Source: Cryptomeria japonica (Eukaryota; Streptophyta; Pinopsida; Cupressales; Cupressaceae). From it: DNA of 64,000 nucleotides. The stretch spans positions 309,597,374 through 309,661,373 of the forward strand of contig NC_081405.1 in the NCBI RefSeq assembly GCF_030272615.1, given 5' to 3'. Shown one piece after another: positions 61,740 through 64,000 of the stretch. Both the position numbers and the translations under genes were made by a program. Under the pieces are notes generated by a model that saw only the letters and a program-made list of their open reading frames with translations, ran no database searches and was not told where the DNA came from. The stretch's first letter is position 1. Each line of letters starts with the position of its first letter.

Positions 61740-63075
61740 CAAACTAGCCTTGCTTTATTTCAAATGACCTCACCTTTTTCATTTAGCTTATTCCTGAAAA
61801 TCCACTTTGTACCGATTATATTTTTCTCTTTTGGTCTAGGGACCAATGTCCATGTTTCATTTTTCTTGATATTATCAATCTCTTCTTTCATAGCATTCAC
61901 CCAATCTTCATTGCTTAATGCCTCTTTTACTATCCTCGGTTCAAAATTCAGATATCAGACATGTGTTGTCTCAGTTTGTTCCTTATCATCACTGGAGCAT
62001 CCTTATCTCCTATAATCTGACTTGATGCATGATTTCTTTTGACATATTTTGGTAATATAGGCTCGGTAGGCTTTGTATGATCTTCTTCATCACTCGGTAA
62101 CTGAGTATTTTCTTCATTGGCTTTCTCGGTAAGACTTGTCGGTTGTACATATACAAACTCTTCATAATCTTCTAGTTCTTTGGAATTTTCTTCATCATTC
62201 CTTTTTTCAAATTCATCAATTTTCACATTTGCACTTTCCACAAGTTTGTTAGATGATTTGATCAGACATTTAAATGCTTTACTCCTAGAGGAATGACCAA
62301 GAAATGTTCCTTCCTCGCTTTTCTGATCAAATTTTCCATTTCTATCATCTTTGTGAACATAACATCTACTTCCAAATATTTTAAAATAACTTACATTTGG
62401 TTTCTTGTCATACCAGATTTCATAAGGTGTCTTCATAGTTCCTTTCTTTAGTTGTACTCGGTTCAAGGTGTAAACTACAGTGCTTATTGCTTCTCTCCAA
62501 AATATTTGAGGTACTCTCTTTTCAATCATCAAAATTATGGCACAATCTACAATTGATTTGTTCCTTCTTTCAGCTATTCCATTTTGCTGAGGTGTCCTTC
62601 ATGTAGATACTTGTCTCTTTATACCATGATCATTGCAAAATAAGTTAAATTCATCAGAAATGAATTCTCCTCCTCTATCAGATCTTAGACATTTCAATTG
62701 TCTTCTTGTTTCTTTTTCAACTCTTTCCTTATACCATTTGAACATTTGACAAGCTTCTAATTTCTCTTTTAGAAACATAACTGACATCATCCTTGAGTAA
62801 TCATCCACAAATAATATGAAGTATTTATCACCATAATAACTTTAAACTTTCATAGGACCACAAAGATCAATGTGCACAAGATCTAAAATTCCTTTAGAAG
62901 TGTAAGACTTACTTGTAAAGCTTGATTTTGTCATCTTACCCATTTGGCATCTTCGGCATATTGCATTCTCAGGTTTTTCCAAGCTCGGTAGACCTCTTAC
63001 ACAATGCTTCTTACTTATTTTGATTATATTATCAATATTTACATGACACAACCTTTTATGCCATAACTAGGTATC
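61740..63075 (-). pseudogene. Copia GAG-pre-integrase and integrase of element D
   Basis: The reading LWHKRLCHVNIDNIIKISKK, CRRCQMGK (HHCC finger), LVHIDLCGPMKV (Asp 1), ILFVDDYSRMMSVMF (Asp 2 region), CLRSDRGGEFISDEFNLFCN, then GIAERRNKSIVDCAIILMIE (Glu) and QIFWREAISTVVYTLNRVQL, FKIFGSRCYVHKDDRNGK. The long open piece 61948-62532 carries the integrase C-terminus and an acidic linker towards RT (SKELEDYEEFVYVQPTSL). A few stops and frame changes break it. Confidence 0.88.
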
Positions 63076-63077
63076 TT

Positions 63078-63917
63078 CTATTTTTGTATACACACAATTG
63101 TTCCAAGTTGAGTCAAGGTGAAATGTATTACCTCTTGTTTGAGTCCCGGTAGTAGCCAACTTTCTATGTTTTTGCAAAATCTCTCACTTGCTCCACTGTG
63201 ATTTCCTTCAGCATACTTATACATTATATCATTGTAATCTTCACATTCGCTAAGATGAAAAGAACTGAAAGTAGATTCAACTTTTTTTACCGAAGACCCA
63301 CTGTTATCAAAATTACTTAACTCAAAAGCATGTAGCTTACAGATAGTAGCATCCAAAGAGACTGACATGTTTGGTATAGACCTTAATTCATTAATTGTAG
63401 AAACTCTAATGGCATAAGCAGGTAGAAGTGTTCTCAGCAAATTACTTGTTACATCCTTCTCTTCAATAGTTCCTCCTACTCCTTTGATTTGATTGACAGT
63501 TTCCTTTAACCTTGTACTGTATTGGATAATGTTCTCACCTTCATTCATTCTCATGGATTCAAGTTGTCCTCTTAGACTCTCTCCTTTTGCTCTTTGAACA
63601 TGTTCATCTCCACCATACACATATGTGAGCTTATTCCACATTGCTTTGGCATCATTACAACCTTCTAGTTCATTAAAATCTTAGTTGGTCAAAGTTGATG
63701 TTATCTTAATCATTTCTTGAATGTGTTCTTTCTTTGCCTTTATTTCTTCCATTGTCATAGGGTAGGTGCTAGGTGCAATGTAATTATTCTCTAGATCATA
63801 TGTTGTATATTCTCCAATTCTTGAAAAGTGCAGCTTCATCCTTTTTTGCCATGTGGTGAAACTTGACTTGTTCAACTTTGGTGCATCCCTTTTATACATC
63901 TTCGGATCTTTGCTCAA
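63078..63917 (-). pseudogene. Copia gag of element D, lacking zinc knuckle and protease
   Basis: It begins MSKDPKMYKRDAPKLNKSSF at 63917, then FTTWQKRMKLHFSRIGEY; one stop at about 63682; continues AMWNKLTYVYGGDEHVQRAK, LRGQLESMRMNEGENIIQYS, VNQIKGVGGTIEEKDVTSNL (UBN2 capsid). After AEGNHSGASERF the expected CCHC knuckle and the DSG protease motif are missing, and the sequence goes straight to FHLDSTWNNCVYTK, normally found after the protease. An internal deletion explains this. Confidence 0.87.
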
Positions 63918-63946
63918 GTTCCTTTAAACTCTTCTTTCAGATTCCA

Positions 63947-63961
63947 AGCTCTGATACCATT
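63947..63961 (-). promoter_or_regulatory. Primer-binding site of element D (initiator tRNA-Met)
   Basis: AATGGTATCAGAGCT on the minus strand, directly next to the LTR end, is the standard copia PBS. Confidence 0.92.
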
Positions 63962-64000
63962 TGTTAGTTAGATGAGAGTGGGGGGGGGGGGGGGGTGAAT
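63962..64000 (-). repeat. Start of the 5' LTR of element D (39 bases in window)
   Basis: TGTTAGTTAGATGAGAG matches 58539-58555. It is followed by T and a G16 run (63980-63995), where the 3' LTR has G8, then TGAAT as in the 3' LTR. Confidence 0.9.

Larger units (their letters stand above)
58539..64000 (-). mobile_element. Ty1/copia element D, 5' LTR cut by window end
   Basis: On the minus strand: start of the 5' LTR (from 63962, outside part missing), PBS (63947-63961), gag, integrase, RT, RNase H, and the 3' LTR (58539-60396). It is inserted in the integrase of element C. The gag zinc knuckle and the protease active-site region are absent, apparently removed by one deletion near 63110-63190. 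The rest is better preserved than the other elements, so D is among the youngest here. Confidence 0.88.

Overview
This 64-kb window is intergenic plant DNA made almost entirely of transposable elements, most of them degenerate and several nested inside one another. I found no host gene, rRNA or tRNA. The families are L1-type LINE, Ty1/copia, Ty3/gypsy of Tat/Ogre type and a large DNA transposon. With the lack of genes and the depth of nesting, they suggest a seed plant with a very large genome. A gymnosperm is my best guess, but nothing here proves it.

Layout. (1) 1-4979, minus strand: L1-type LINE with ORF1 (nucleic-acid-binding) and ORF2 (endonuclease, RT, zinc-binding tail), both broken and the 3' end outside the window. 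(2) 4980-5600: tail and LTR fragment of a copia-like element. (3) 5770-13752: 5' part of a Tat-like gypsy element E (LTR, PBS, long leader, gag, protease, G-patch, start of RT). (4) 13753-16055: unassigned DNA and a probable LTR remnant. (5) 16056-58538: copia element C, split inside its 5' LTR. (6) 16496-55646: inserted in that LTR and flanked by the 5-bp duplication GGTAC, a gypsy composite arranged LTR-internal-LTR-internal-LTR. (7) 25701-40003: inside the first internal region of the composite, a 14,303-bp DNA transposon with near-perfect 24-bp terminal inverted repeats and TTAT on both sides. (8) 58539-64000: copia element D, minus strand, inserted in the integrase of C and running off the window.

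The two most interesting systems are the gypsy composite and the DNA transposon. The gypsy LTRs are about 4.85 kb long and each carries a remnant of one roughly 1,080-codon ORF of unknown function, upstream of the primer-binding site. An RNase H-like domain appears between protease and RT, in addition to the usual one after RT. The DNA transposon carries a DDE-like transposase gene on the plus strand and a convergent, many-exon accessory gene on the minus strand, plus a set of internal arrays. The second gypsy internal region preserves the unoccupied insertion site of the transposon, which fixes its borders.

Inferred order of events: C inserted first. The gypsy element then entered the LTR of C and became a tandem composite by LTR-LTR recombination. 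The DNA transposon entered gypsy copy A later. D entered C independently.
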